A stretch of DNA of 64,000 bases. Source: Chitinophaga pinensis (GTDB lineage: Bacteria; Bacteroidota; Bacteroidia; Chitinophagales; Chitinophagaceae). Positions 43,009 to 51,774 of the stretch are shown here, one piece after another; within the stretch, counting starts at the first letter, position 1, and each line of letters begins with the position of its first letter. A program made the translations under genes and the position numbers. Location of the stretch: NCBI GenBank assembly GCA_945878115.1, contig CAMDVD010000008.1, positions 16,668 through 80,667 on the forward strand. Reading direction: 5' to 3'. Under the pieces are notes generated by a model. That model searched no databases. It had not been told where the DNA came from and saw only the letters and a program-made list of their open reading frames with translations.

Positions 43009-45225
43009 TTATCTCACCAAAGTAACATCCCCTTTATATTCTACTATTTTACCAGTTGGCCATTGAATGGCACAGAAATAATAATAGGTATTCATATCGT
43101 TCACTACTCTATTTCCATTTTTACTACCATCCCAAGTTTTGGTTGGATCATCCGATTCAAAAATAATTTCGCCATAACGGTTCGCAATTTTAAGGGAGTA
43201 ATTTAATATTTCATCTAATTTGATATTTGAAATAACAGGTCCAAAAAAATCATTATGGTTATCGCCATTTGGAGAAAAAGCATTTGGGAAAAAGATACGT
43301 CCTTCTTGTACTATTTTACCACAATGTGTGATGGAGTCCATACAGCCATCTGCGTTTGTAGCGACTAACTTAAAACAAAAATTACCAGCAGTATCAAATG
43401 TTTTCTGCGTATTTGTATTGGTAGAAATTAAGGTGTCCATATAATACCATTGGAATTGTGTGGCTCCTGTACTTAAATTATTTAGTGAAAAGGTTGGCTC
43501 CGTTAAAAGGGCTGTGTTTGGATTAATGCTAAACTCTGCTATTGGGCTAGGCGAACGAACGATAGTAAAAGTAAGGGTATCATATTCACTACAATCACCA
43601 GTGCTGAAGCCACTTACGGTATAGGTTGTTGTTGTGTCTGGAATAAAGGCAAGTTGAGAAGAATCAGCGTTTGCGATGATACCCGTGATAGGATAATATG
43701 CTAAATAGGCATGGTCTGGTATATTTAAAAAAGCAGTATCCCCTTTGCATAAAATAGTATCTGCTGGTAAGCTTAATGCAAAAGACCCACTCTTATTTAA
43801 TGAAGAATCATTGAGCCTTGCGAAGAAACCATCACTAGATCCAGAAGAAGTTAATAATGAACTACCATACGTTGCAGGGGATCGAAAGAAACCACAAGCA
43901 TATAATTGTTTACCTTTTCCTTTTGCTACTGCATTGCATCTATCATTGCTATCTAGGCCACCTCCCGTTGCTGCCCATTGCCATTTTCCATCTGGTGAAA
44001 TACGTGCTACGAAGCTTTGTAATCCTGCGCCAGAAGGCACTTTAATATTTCCAAATTTTGCGGAGTCGGCAATATCACCAACTACATACACATTGCACAT
44101 CGAATCGGCAAAGACATCATTACCTCTTTCACTTCCTAAATTACCACCAGCTCTTTTTCCCCAAATTGGTTTACCAGTTTTAGCATCTAATTTTAAAACA
44201 AAGGCATCACGCTTGTCATAATTTTTTACCAATATCGTATCAACAATTAATGAATCTCTAAACTCGCCAGTGACATAAATATGTCCATTTTTATCTGAAC
44301 AAATTCCATTGCTCCAATCATCTTTTCGGCTACCTCCATTGGTCACCCATTGAAATACACCAGAGGTATCGTATTTCAAAACGAAGATATCATAACCACC
44401 ACTGCTAGTTAAAGTGCCTGGCCCAAATGGACGAGTGTGATCGTAACCACCAGTTACATATACACCGCCTGAATCATCCACACAAACAGCAATATCCCGT
44501 TCGATGTATTTATTATGCGAAGTATCATAAGGCAAATTGCCATAGGTTCTTGCCCATTGAAATTGCCCAGTACTATTGATTTTGGCTATCCAATAACTAT
44601 GGTCGTAGGAACCAGTATTGCTGTTGGTTGCAGTTACTGTTCCGCCACAATCAAGATTGGTACCAGACATAAAACCAACCACATAATTATTTCCCATTTT
44701 ATCTGTAGCTATATCCAAGCCTTGATCGTCGCCACCATTACTGGATACATAATTACCCCAAAGAGGGGTGCCACTTGAATTGTGTTTGATAATAAAACAT
44801 TGATCACAACATCCGGTTCCAGAAATATTGATGCTACCAATATTGATTCCAGCACCCTCCCAAAATGTACCAGTCGCTACGCTGTTACCATCTTTATCTA
44901 CATCCATTCCCAATATTCTATCATCATAATATTGACCGCCACTTCTTGCCCAATAACAAAAACCTGTGCTATCGAATTTGGCTAAAAAAATTTCTTTACT
45001 TTGTGTATTTGCAGTGTAATTCAAATTAACTGCATTGGTTCCTAAAGTAATTTGGTTGCTGAAATAACCAGACACATAAATAAATCCAGAGTCATCGGTT
45101 TTGATACAAGTTGCTTTATCACTTCTTGTGTTTCCCATTCGTTGTGCCCAAACCCAATTTTGGGATAATGCACTAAAATGAGTTGCCAATAAAATAAGAA
45201 TGAGTAAGGATAATTTTTGATGCAT
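43009..45225 (-). CDS. T9SS type-B secreted beta-propeller-like protein
   Basis: A 738-residue exported protein. The signal peptide ends near residue 21 (Leu-Ser-Gln). Beta-propeller-type (SBBP-like) repeats cover about 25-470, with recurrent Asp-Asp-Ser-Gly-Phe-Ile-Tyr-Val-Ser-Gly and Asp-Lys-Xxx-Gly-Asn. A PKD-like domain spans about 565-640. The C-terminal about 95 residues start Phe-Phe-Pro-Asn-Ala-Phe-Ser-Pro-Asn-Gly-Asp and run through Asn-Arg-Tyr-Gly-Glu-Ile-Ile-Phe to Val-Arg, a type-B (gliding-motility-associated) sorting domain. It is likely surface-attached or secreted. Function unknown. Confidence 0.88.
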   Translation of the reverse strand: MHQKLSLLILILLATHFSALSQNWVWAQRMGNTRSDKATCIKTDDSGFIYVSGYFSNQITLGTNAVNLNYTANTQSKEIFLAKFDSTGFCYWARSGGQYYDDRILGMDVDKDGNSVATGTFWEGAGINIGSINISGTGCCDQCFIIKHNSSGTPLWGNYVSSNGGDDQGLDIATDKMGNNYVVGFMSGTNLDCGGTVTATNSNTGSYDHSYWIAKINSTGQFQWARTYGNLPYDTSHNKYIERDIAVCVDDSGGVYVTGGYDHTRPFGPGTLTSSGGYDIFVLKYDTSGVFQWVTNGGSRKDDWSNGICSDKNGHIYVTGEFRDSLIVDTILVKNYDKRDAFVLKLDAKTGKPIWGKRAGGNLGSERGNDVFADSMCNVYVVGDIADSAKFGNIKVPSGAGLQSFVARISPDGKWQWAATGGGLDSNDRCNAVAKGKGKQLYACGFFRSPATYGSSLLTSSGSSDGFFARLNDSSLNKSGSFALSLPADTILCKGDTAFLNIPDHAYLAYYPITGIIANADSSQLAFIPDTTTTYTVSGFSTGDCSEYDTLTFTIVRSPSPIAEFSINPNTALLTEPTFSLNNLSTGATQFQWYYMDTLISTNTNTQKTFDTAGNFCFKLVATNADGCMDSITHCGKIVQEGRIFFPNAFSPNGDNHNDFFGPVISNIKLDEILNYSLKIANRYGEIIFESDDPTKTWDGSKNGNRVVNDMNTYYYFCAIQWPTGKIVEYKGDVTLVR

Positions 45226-45338
45226 GTATATAGAATTAGAATGTGTGTTATCTACTTAATTCAATTGAATAAGTAAATTGTAAAACAAGAAAAAATAAAT
45301 GTACAAAAATCAATTCTAAAAATGGGTTTTACGCTTTC

Positions 45339-45857
45339 CTATTTATCCCATTTTATTTTACAAGTGATCATGAAATTTATACCAATATTCAGTAATCCAT
45401 AATTTTTAAAACAGGAGAGATGATCATAATAAGCATGGTTCAACATATTATTTCCAGACAAAGAAAAATCTATATCATGTTGTGTATATTTCAATTTGTA
45501 AGTCGCGCCAATATTCAGTTTTAGGAATTCTTAGACCAGTTGCTATATTCAATTTTATATTCAATGGTTAAGTAGACTGATAACTAATTCCAGAATACAA
45601 ATAATAATAAGGGTTTCATTTTGAAAAAGGATGTATCGCTTTATCGGATGTATCGACTGATGCAGTTAAACTAGTTTGAAAATATTTTTCGCCAATTACA
45701 ATTCCGTTGCAGTAAAAGGTAGACATTGTGTTTCTAAAACTTTTTGGATATGTGCTTGATGTTGAACTAAATGTTGGGTAATACATAAATACATGAACTG
45801 CACAGCTATTACAAGCAGCGAAAAGAAAAGGGCTATGATGTATTGTTTATTTTTCAA
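45339..45857 (-). pseudogene. Decayed TonB-dependent receptor and upstream small membrane gene
   Basis: On the minus strand, 45339-45560 encodes a recognisable receptor C-terminus: Ser-Leu-Ser-Gly-Asn-Asn-Met-Leu-Asn-His-Ala-Tyr-Tyr-Asp-His-Leu-Ser, then Asn-Ile-Gly-Ile-Asn-Phe-Met-Ile, ending Trp-Asp-Lys and TAG. It directly follows a fragment Leu-Asn-Ile-Ala-Thr-Gly-Leu-Arg-Ile-Pro that in intact receptors lies some 200 residues earlier, so an internal block is deleted. An in-frame TAA and frameshifts precede it. Upstream (45696-45857) is a 53-codon frame with one membrane helix, which may be the relic of an accessory gene. The surrounding gap 45226-46006 holds nothing else. Confidence 0.7.
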
Positions 45858-46006
45858 AGGAAAAAATAATGTTTGTAAGAATAGAGAAAAACTATTGGAT
45901 GAACATTTCTGTTAAATAATTCTTTTGTCAATTTAAATAAGGGCAGGTAGTCGCGCATTCATCATTATTCTTTTCACTCTAACCTTCCAACACTCCAACT
46001 CACTAA

Positions 46007-46606
46007 CTACATTATACCCTTTGTGAATCTTGCATAAAACTCACCATTGGTAATGGTTTTTGTTTTTGTCCCATCTGTATTTTCTACCTTGCCAGAGCAA
46101 GTTCCTTTTACTTCATAAATATTGTATTTATTTATTCCAGTGCCACTACCAATAAGTGTTACACTAGTGATTGTTACTTTAAAGCTATGGTTACTCACAT
46201 CTATAGTTTCATAATTTTCATATACACTGTTTTCTAGAATTTGCAAGTTCAAATTCACATAATAATTGGGATCATCAAAGTAAAAAGTTTTTCCAACCAT
46301 AGCTAATGCTTCTGTATTTGAAATGCTATCGTTTAAGTTATAAATCGTTAACCCTAATGCATCAGATCCAATAGATTCTCCATTCAAAATATAACCACCT
46401 AATTGACTATAATCAAATCCATGGCCTGTTTGGAGGGTATTCGAACGATACGTTTTTGCAACGCCATCTAAATAAAAATTAAAATAGTATTTGGCCTGAG
46501 TAGGCGTGGGAGTTGTATTTGTTGAACTTGTTTTTTTGCCACAAGAAATCAATGAACACGAAATTAGAATTGCCAATAAAAATTTAAAGGATAAAATATT
46601 TTTCAT
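46007..46606 (-). CDS. Hypothetical lipoprotein
   Basis: A 199-residue protein with a lipoprotein signal (Leu-Ile-Ser-Cys, Cys22, then Gly-Lys-Lys). A Thr/Pro-rich linker follows (about 25-38), then a compact beta-rich domain with Asn-Phe-Tyr-Leu-Asp-Gly and a C-terminal Gly-Thr-Cys-Ser-Gly-Lys strand. No family recognised. It resembles small Bacteroidota surface lipoproteins of unknown function. It stands alone on the minus strand, divergent from asnB. Confidence 0.7.
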   Translation of the reverse strand: MKNILSFKFLLAILISCSLISCGKKTSSTNTTPTPTQAKYYFNFYLDGVAKTYRSNTLQTGHGFDYSQLGGYILNGESIGSDALGLTIYNLNDSISNTEALAMVGKTFYFDDPNYYVNLNLQILENSVYENYETIDVSNHSFKVTITSVTLIGSGTGINKYNIYEVKGTCSGKVENTDGTKTKTITNGEFYARFTKGIM

Positions 46607-46735
46607 CTAGCAATAATAATCTTTATGATAAGGAATACAAAAAAAAAATACTTATTGAAATAGTCCTAATTTTTAAAATTTCATTCTTCATCATATATGC
46701 AGGTTTGGTATTACCTTGCCCTCAAAATAATTTAT

Positions 46736-48403
46736 ATGTGCGGAATAGTGGGTGTATTCGACACCAAAAAAAATATAGAAACATTGAGACCAACCATATT
46801 GGACATGTCGAAAAAAATTAGACATCGTGGACCAGATTGGTCGGGCGTGTATTGTGATACACATGTGATATTGGCGCACGAGCGATTGGCAATTGTAGAT
46901 CCGCAAAGTGGCGGACAACCTTTGTATAGCGCCGATAAAAATTTGATACTAGCGGTGAATGGTGAAATTTATAACCATGCGGAATTGCGAAATCAATTGC
47001 CAGATTATCCATTTCAAACCCATTCCGATTGCGAAGTAATATTGGCTTTATATCAACAAAAAGGAATTCATTTTTTGGAAGATCTCAATGGCATTTTTGC
47101 TTTTGCATTGTACGACAAACAAAATGATACTTACCTCATTGCGCGAGATCATATGGGCATCATTCCTCTCTATATGGGTTGGGATAAATTGGGTAATTTT
47201 TATGTGGCTTCCGAACTCAAAGCTTTGGAAGGACAGTGTAATCAAATACAAGAGTTTTTGCCTGGACATTATCTCTATTCTGCTGAAGGTCATGATTTGC
47301 AGAAATGGTATAAGAGAGATTGGATGGAATATGAAAATGTAAAAAATAATATCAGCGATATACAGGAATTGCGAACTGCTTTGGAAGCCGCTGTACATCG
47401 GCAACTCATGAGCGATGTGCCTTATGGTGTTTTGCTTTCTGGTGGATTAGATTCATCGATTATTTCTGCCATCACCAAAAAATATGCTGCCAATAGAATT
47501 GAAAGTGATGACAAACAAATGGCTTGGTATCCGCAATTACATTCTTTTGCAGTTGGCTTAATAGGTTCACCAGATTTAGCAGCAGCACAAAAAGTGGCAG
47601 CACATATTGGTTCGGTGCATCATGAAATTCACTTTACTATACAAGAAGGATTGGATGCGATTAGCGATGTGATTTATCATTTAGAAACGTACGATGTTAC
47701 TACGATTCGTGCTTCTACACCGATGTATTTATTGGCTCGTGTTATCAAGTCGATGGGTATTAAAATGGTTTTATCGGGTGAAGGTGCGGATGAAATATTT
47801 GGTGGTTATTTGTATTTTCATAAAGCACCAAATGCACAAGCATTTCATGAAGAGACGGTTCGTAAGTTAAGTAAATTGCATTTATATGATTGTCTGCGAG
47901 CCAATAAATCTCTAGCTGCTTGGGGCATTGAAGGGCGTGTACCTTTTTTGGATAAAGAGTTTATGGATGTGGCCATGCGCTTGAACCCAGCAGATAAAAT
48001 GGCGAATCAAAATAAAATGGAAAAATGGATTTTGCGCAAAGCATTTGAAGATCTTTTACCAGAGAGTATTGTATGGCGACAAAAAGAACAGTTCAGTGAT
48101 GGCGTAGGTTATAGCTGGATAGACACATTGAAAGCAACCGCCGAAGCCAGTGTAACAGATGAACAATTGGCGAATGCAAAATTTAGATTTCCTATACATC
48201 CACCAATGAGTAAAGAAGAGTATCGTTATCGAAGTATATTCACGGAACATTTCCCATCAGACTCTGCTGCAAGTTGTGTACCTTCTGTCAAGTCGGTTGC
48301 ATGCAGCACCCCCGAAGCATTAGCATGGGATGCATCATTCCAAACGATGAATGACCCGTCTGGTAGAGCAGTGAAGAGCGTGCATAAGGAAGGGTATGAA
48401 TGA
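46736..48403 (+). CDS. asnB: Asparagine synthetase B (glutamine-hydrolysing)
   Basis: A 555-residue enzyme making asparagine from aspartate, glutamine and ATP. The start Met-Cys-Gly-Ile-Val-Gly-Val-Phe exposes Cys2 as the amidotransferase nucleophile, which fixes the ATG at 46736 rather than the upstream one at 46697. The PP-loop Ser-Gly-Gly-Leu-Asp-Ser-Ser (about 237-243) and Ser-Gly-Glu-Gly-Ala-Asp-Glu (about 347-353) belong to the synthetase domain. The length is that of the Escherichia coli AsnB class. The window also carries asnS, so asparagine metabolism looks complete and separate from transamidation. Confidence 0.95.
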   Translation: MCGIVGVFDTKKNIETLRPTILDMSKKIRHRGPDWSGVYCDTHVILAHERLAIVDPQSGGQPLYSADKNLILAVNGEIYNHAELRNQLPDYPFQTHSDCEVILALYQQKGIHFLEDLNGIFAFALYDKQNDTYLIARDHMGIIPLYMGWDKLGNFYVASELKALEGQCNQIQEFLPGHYLYSAEGHDLQKWYKRDWMEYENVKNNISDIQELRTALEAAVHRQLMSDVPYGVLLSGGLDSSIISAITKKYAANRIESDDKQMAWYPQLHSFAVGLIGSPDLAAAQKVAAHIGSVHHEIHFTIQEGLDAISDVIYHLETYDVTTIRASTPMYLLARVIKSMGIKMVLSGEGADEIFGGYLYFHKAPNAQAFHEETVRKLSKLHLYDCLRANKSLAAWGIEGRVPFLDKEFMDVAMRLNPADKMANQNKMEKWILRKAFEDLLPESIVWRQKEQFSDGVGYSWIDTLKATAEASVTDEQLANAKFRFPIHPPMSKEEYRYRSIFTEHFPSDSAASCVPSVKSVACSTPEALAWDASFQTMNDPSGRAVKSVHKEGYE

Positions 48404-48474
48404 TGATGTTATTTTGGCTACAACCATTTAATAGAATCTATGATTTTACATCACTTCAATTTATCAAGCAATTG

Positions 48475-49578
48475 CTAATTACTTAGCATTTGGAGTATTC
48501 TGCTTCTCAACGATTTTAAGTTGGCTGTTTCTGCATTGGATAAGAAAATAAAAGTAATGTTCTTATCCAACAAGCGATAGAATACATGCGTGTTTCCGGG
48601 ATGTCCACCACTATGGTATACTAATTTTTCGGTAGGTGTATTTTTAATAAACCATCCAAAACCATAACTAATATTTGGCTTGGTATGCGCGTAAATGGTT
48701 TGTCCGTTAAAGCTTGCTTCAGTGATGGATTCGTTTTGCAATGCACAAGGCAATAGTGTACAATCATGAAGTGCTTTATCCCAAATGGCTAAATCTCTAG
48801 CGCTTGTTACTACGGAACCATCACCATAAAAATCACCTAAGTAGTACACGAAATTATATTTGGTTTGTAGGTGTGCATACGCAAATTTTCCATTTTCATA
48901 CACATGCCCGACAGCCAAATTTTTATTGTGTATTCTACGAATATCTGTGACCATGTAAGCGAAAGTATTCTTCATGTTTAATGGCTTGAAAATATGTTGG
49001 TACAAGAACTCTTGGTAACTCAAACCAGAAATATTTTCGATGATGTTTGCTAAGAAGTCATAACCAATATCGGCATACTGAAATTTTGTTCCAGCTGCAA
49101 ATTGCAATGGAAGTTTGTGTTGTATTAAATAGGCTAAAACATCTTGATTACCATTTGATTTTGTGGTGTCGAGATTAGTTCTAATATCATCCCAAAAATT
49201 TGGAAGTCCTGATGTATGGTTCAATAAATGTCGAACCGTAACTTCCTTGTATGGAAAAGTGGGCAAGTATTTGCAAACAGAACTATCATACTGCAATAAG
49301 CCCTTGCTTTGTAAAATCATGATACCTTAAGCAGTAAATTGTTTGGATATGGATGCTACCTAAAAAGAATTTTCAGCAGTCAATAATTTCTTCTGTGTAG
49401 CATCCGCATAGCCATAACTTTTCTCAAAAAGTACTTGATTGTTTTTCGTGATCAAAACATTTCCGAAGAAGGGCGAACTAGAATATGTGCTGTCGAGTAA
49501 ACGCTGTATGCTGTCAATATGTTGGGCAAATAAAACATGAAATGAAAATAGAAAAAGAAGGATTAATTTAAATTTCAT
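48475..49578 (-). pseudogene. Serine hydrolase (beta-lactamase family) with two in-frame stops
   Basis: One reading frame of 368 codons with an N-terminal signal peptide (residues 1-18), interrupted by TAG at 49360-49362 and TAA at 49327-49329. Between the stops the frame reads Val-Ala-Ser-Ile-Ser-Lys-Gln-Phe-Thr-Ala, containing the Ser-x-x-Lys active-site motif. Downstream are Tyr-Ala-Asp-Ile-Gly-Tyr in place of the usual Tyr-x-Asn, and His-Ser-Gly-Gly-His as the third box. Each stop is explained by one base change from the typical residues. Class C beta-lactamase-like esterases or peptidases are the family; the gene is inactive unless both stops are read through. Confidence 0.85.
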
Positions 49579-49719
49579 AGAGGTGTAAATTGCCTTAAAA
49601 ATAGGGTGTTTTGTTTGAACTAAGATTAATAATGGAATTCATTTTAATGTATAAAAATAGTTCAGACATAACATATTGCACGAGATGCGAACGCCTCATA
49701 ATAGCGCTTTTGAGTTGTC

Positions 49720-49926
49720 TTATTGATTTCGGGTCTCCATAAAATCTTGTGTAAATAATGTTGTACTATCTATCAAATTTTGCCATGCACTGTGGTATGG
49801 AATAATGTGTATAGTATTACCAATTTTTTTCAAGTAAACTTTATCATCGTTTATTCTCATGTCATTGGGAATGCTAATGGCTTGCTCTCCATTGGTTCTA
49901 GTTATATCAATTGTAGCTATTCTCAT
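49720..49926 (-). CDS. AbrB/VapB-type antitoxin-like protein, orphan
   Basis: A 68-residue protein. The N-terminal about 45 residues resemble a SpoVT/AbrB swapped-hairpin DNA-binding domain (Gln-Ala-Ile-Ser-Ile-Pro, then Asp-Lys-Val-Tyr-Leu-Lys). The C-terminal tail (Trp-Gln-Asn-Leu-Ile-Asp) is like VapB toxin-binding helices. No PIN-domain or other toxin gene is adjacent, so it is an orphan or has lost its partner. A perfect -7 box lies at 49946-49953. Confidence 0.65.
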   Translation of the reverse strand: MRIATIDITRTNGEQAISIPNDMRINDDKVYLKKIGNTIHIIPYHSAWQNLIDSTTLFTQDFMETRNQ

Positions 49927-49945
49927 GAAGGAAATATTTTGGAGT

Positions 49946-49953
49946 CAAAGTTA
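49946..49953 (-). promoter_or_regulatory. -7 promoter box for the orphan antitoxin gene
   Basis: TAACTTTG on the minus strand, a full match to TAnnTTTG, 20 bases before the start at 49926. Confidence 0.55.
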
Positions 49954-50067
49954 AATTAATATTCTGATTTTTATTCGGTGCGATTTGGGCTAGGGACTTC
50001 GCTAAATCAAAAATACTTTTTTGCTTGCATAAGTTCCGAAACTCTTTTTAGAGTTACTAAATGAAAC

Positions 50068-50092
50068 TACGAAATGAAAGATGTTTTATAAC
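50068..50092. repeat. Decayed REP-like palindrome
   Basis: Matches the RAYT-associated palindrome at 62286-62310 at 20 of 25 positions. Every difference is a G/C to A/T transition, as expected of a decaying, non-maintained copy. Confidence 0.5.
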
Positions 50093-50232
50093 TTAGTTTT
50101 TTATTTGTAAGTTTAGTTCATTAAGCACGAGATGTCAACGCACAATGCCACCGCCTCAATCTCGCGTCAGTATGAGTTTTCATGCTAGGCATTTCATGCC
50201 GCACGAAAACTAAGTTGTTGTAGGCAGTTATT
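50090..50232. repeat. Inverted repeats downstream of the FtsK-gamma-type gene
   Basis: AACTTAGTTTT (50090-50100) pairs exactly with 50206-50216. Next to it, GTTGTAGGCAGTTATT (50217-50232) is matched in inverted orientation at 15 of 16 positions by 51532-51547 on the other side of the gene at 50244-51485. The gap 49954-50243 otherwise shows no gene. Confidence 0.6.
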
Positions 50233-50243
50233 AAGAATCGCAT

Positions 50244-51485
50244 TTATTTCATGATGCTTATTAATATTTCATTCAAATCACTCTCGGAATTAATTAAAAG
50301 CTCTCGTGGTTTACCGCCGATGCCTGAACCAACAATTCCTGCAGACTCTAGTTGTTCCATTATACGACCCGCACGATTGTATCCTAAATTAAATCTTCGT
50401 TGCAACATAGAGGTGGATCCACTTCCGGAGGAAACTACCAATCGAGCACATTGTTCAAACATTTGGTCTAAATTTTTTAATGCTTTTGTGTTTCCGTTAG
50501 TATCAGAATGTGAGAATCTTTTTTCAAATGCAGTTTGAAGTGCAGTTATTTCAGTAAGTGTTGATTGAAAAGTTGGATGATTTGAATTTATTTCTTGTGT
50601 CGCGTGAACAACAGGGTGATGTGAAATTATTTCTTCGTACTTTTTGATTTCTTCATTTTGTTGTTTATCTATTTCTATCTGATTTCTAATTTGTAATATT
50701 TCATCTTTTTTAGCTTCTTTTCTCCACTTAATTTCTTGGCGAACAAGTAAAATAAAAGGTATTCCAAAAATTATCATACATGTGGAGAAGGTAACTGCAA
50801 TAGGGACTTTAGGTTTAATTTCATTTGGATTTTCAGGGGTCATAAGCGCTACGAAAGAAGTCAATATGAAAAAGCCACAAATTAATATTCCGAAAATTCT
50901 AAGCCTATTTGTTTTCTTTCTTGGTTTCCGTTGAATATTTCTTGTTGATTTTAATTTATTGACAATATCTTCCTGTTCCTTAAGGTCAAGCAATAAGTAA
51001 TCTATCTTACTAAGAACATTCTTTGAATAATCTTGTAAATTCAGATTTGAGTTAGTTTTAAGAGTGCCCAGTCTTTCAAGGATTTGCTTATTAAAAAGTT
51101 TGTCATTGATTTCATCTAAAGTGTCGATTGCAGTCAGTAATGAAGTTTTTGTTTTCTCATAATAATTATCCATCAAATAATTTAGAACCATTGGGTCTTT
51201 TACTTTCTCCAATTGTTCAATTATTTCATTAATGTTAAATGAAAGAGCTTTGTAGAATTTTTGTTTTTCTTTATTTTCAATTTCCTGAATTTGATTTTGT
51301 AGGATTTTGCGATTGGTGGCATTAGCCGAATCCATTTGTTTTGATAACTCAGAAAGATGTGAATTGCTTTTGTATTGTTGAATTAAAATTTGTTCGTTTA
51401 GTTTCCTTGAGTGATAAGAATTTATAGCTGTGAAAATTCCGATGCTTCTGTCAAGGTCTGATAAACTTACTTTTGAATTACTCAT
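50244..51485 (-). CDS. Membrane coiled-coil protein with FtsK-gamma-type C-terminal wHTH
   Basis: A 413-residue protein. The first about 185 residues are helical/coiled-coil, two membrane helices follow (about 197-214 and 228-248), then a second charged coiled coil. The C-terminal about 75 residues carry Ser-Thr-Ser-Met-Leu-Gln-Arg-Arg-Phe ... Gly-Tyr-Asn-Arg-Ala and Ile-Gly-Gly-Lys-Pro-Arg-Glu-Leu. That is the winged-helix gamma domain by which FtsK/SpoIIIE reads KOPS-type DNA motifs. No Walker ATPase is present, so this is not a translocase. It may tether DNA to the membrane. Its gene is flanked by inverted repeats at 50217 and 51532. Function unknown. Confidence 0.75.
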   Translation of the reverse strand: MSNSKVSLSDLDRSIGIFTAINSYHSRKLNEQILIQQYKSNSHLSELSKQMDSANATNRKILQNQIQEIENKEKQKFYKALSFNINEIIEQLEKVKDPMVLNYLMDNYYEKTKTSLLTAIDTLDEINDKLFNKQILERLGTLKTNSNLNLQDYSKNVLSKIDYLLLDLKEQEDIVNKLKSTRNIQRKPRKKTNRLRIFGILICGFFILTSFVALMTPENPNEIKPKVPIAVTFSTCMIIFGIPFILLVRQEIKWRKEAKKDEILQIRNQIEIDKQQNEEIKKYEEIISHHPVVHATQEINSNHPTFQSTLTEITALQTAFEKRFSHSDTNGNTKALKNLDQMFEQCARLVVSSGSGSTSMLQRRFNLGYNRAGRIMEQLESAGIVGSGIGGKPRELLINSESDLNEILISIMK

Positions 51486-51531
51486 TGTCTTGTTGTTCTT
51501 CTATTTTTGTTTTGTGCGGATTCTCGTTCGG

Positions 51532-51547
51532 AATAATTGCCTACAAC
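51532..51547. repeat. Inverted-repeat partner of 50217-50232
   Basis: AATAATTGCCTACAAC, complementary to 50217-50232 except at one base. A second CCTACAACT word follows at about 51568. The rest of the gap 51486-51774 is AT-rich with no gene seen. Confidence 0.55.
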
Positions 51548-51774
51548 TTGTTTATTTCCGATACAAACCTACAACTCATAATGTTGAATCGAATATTTTG
51601 TTTCATAAGCCTTTTCCAAAAATAATTAATTTGTGTTTATAAAGTGTCTAATGAAGAAATTATTTTCTACATGTTTTTTTGCACATGCATTCATATATAC
51701 CTCACATCAATTACATTAATATCCAATCAATAATTCTCTTCTATTCAATTTTTTTTGTTGCTAAATTTTCCCCC

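Noticed and set aside
50090..51547. Integron attC site or gene cassette
   Set aside because: Inverted repeats resemble cassette borders, but the RYYYAAC/GTTRRRY core sites do not match and no integrase is present.
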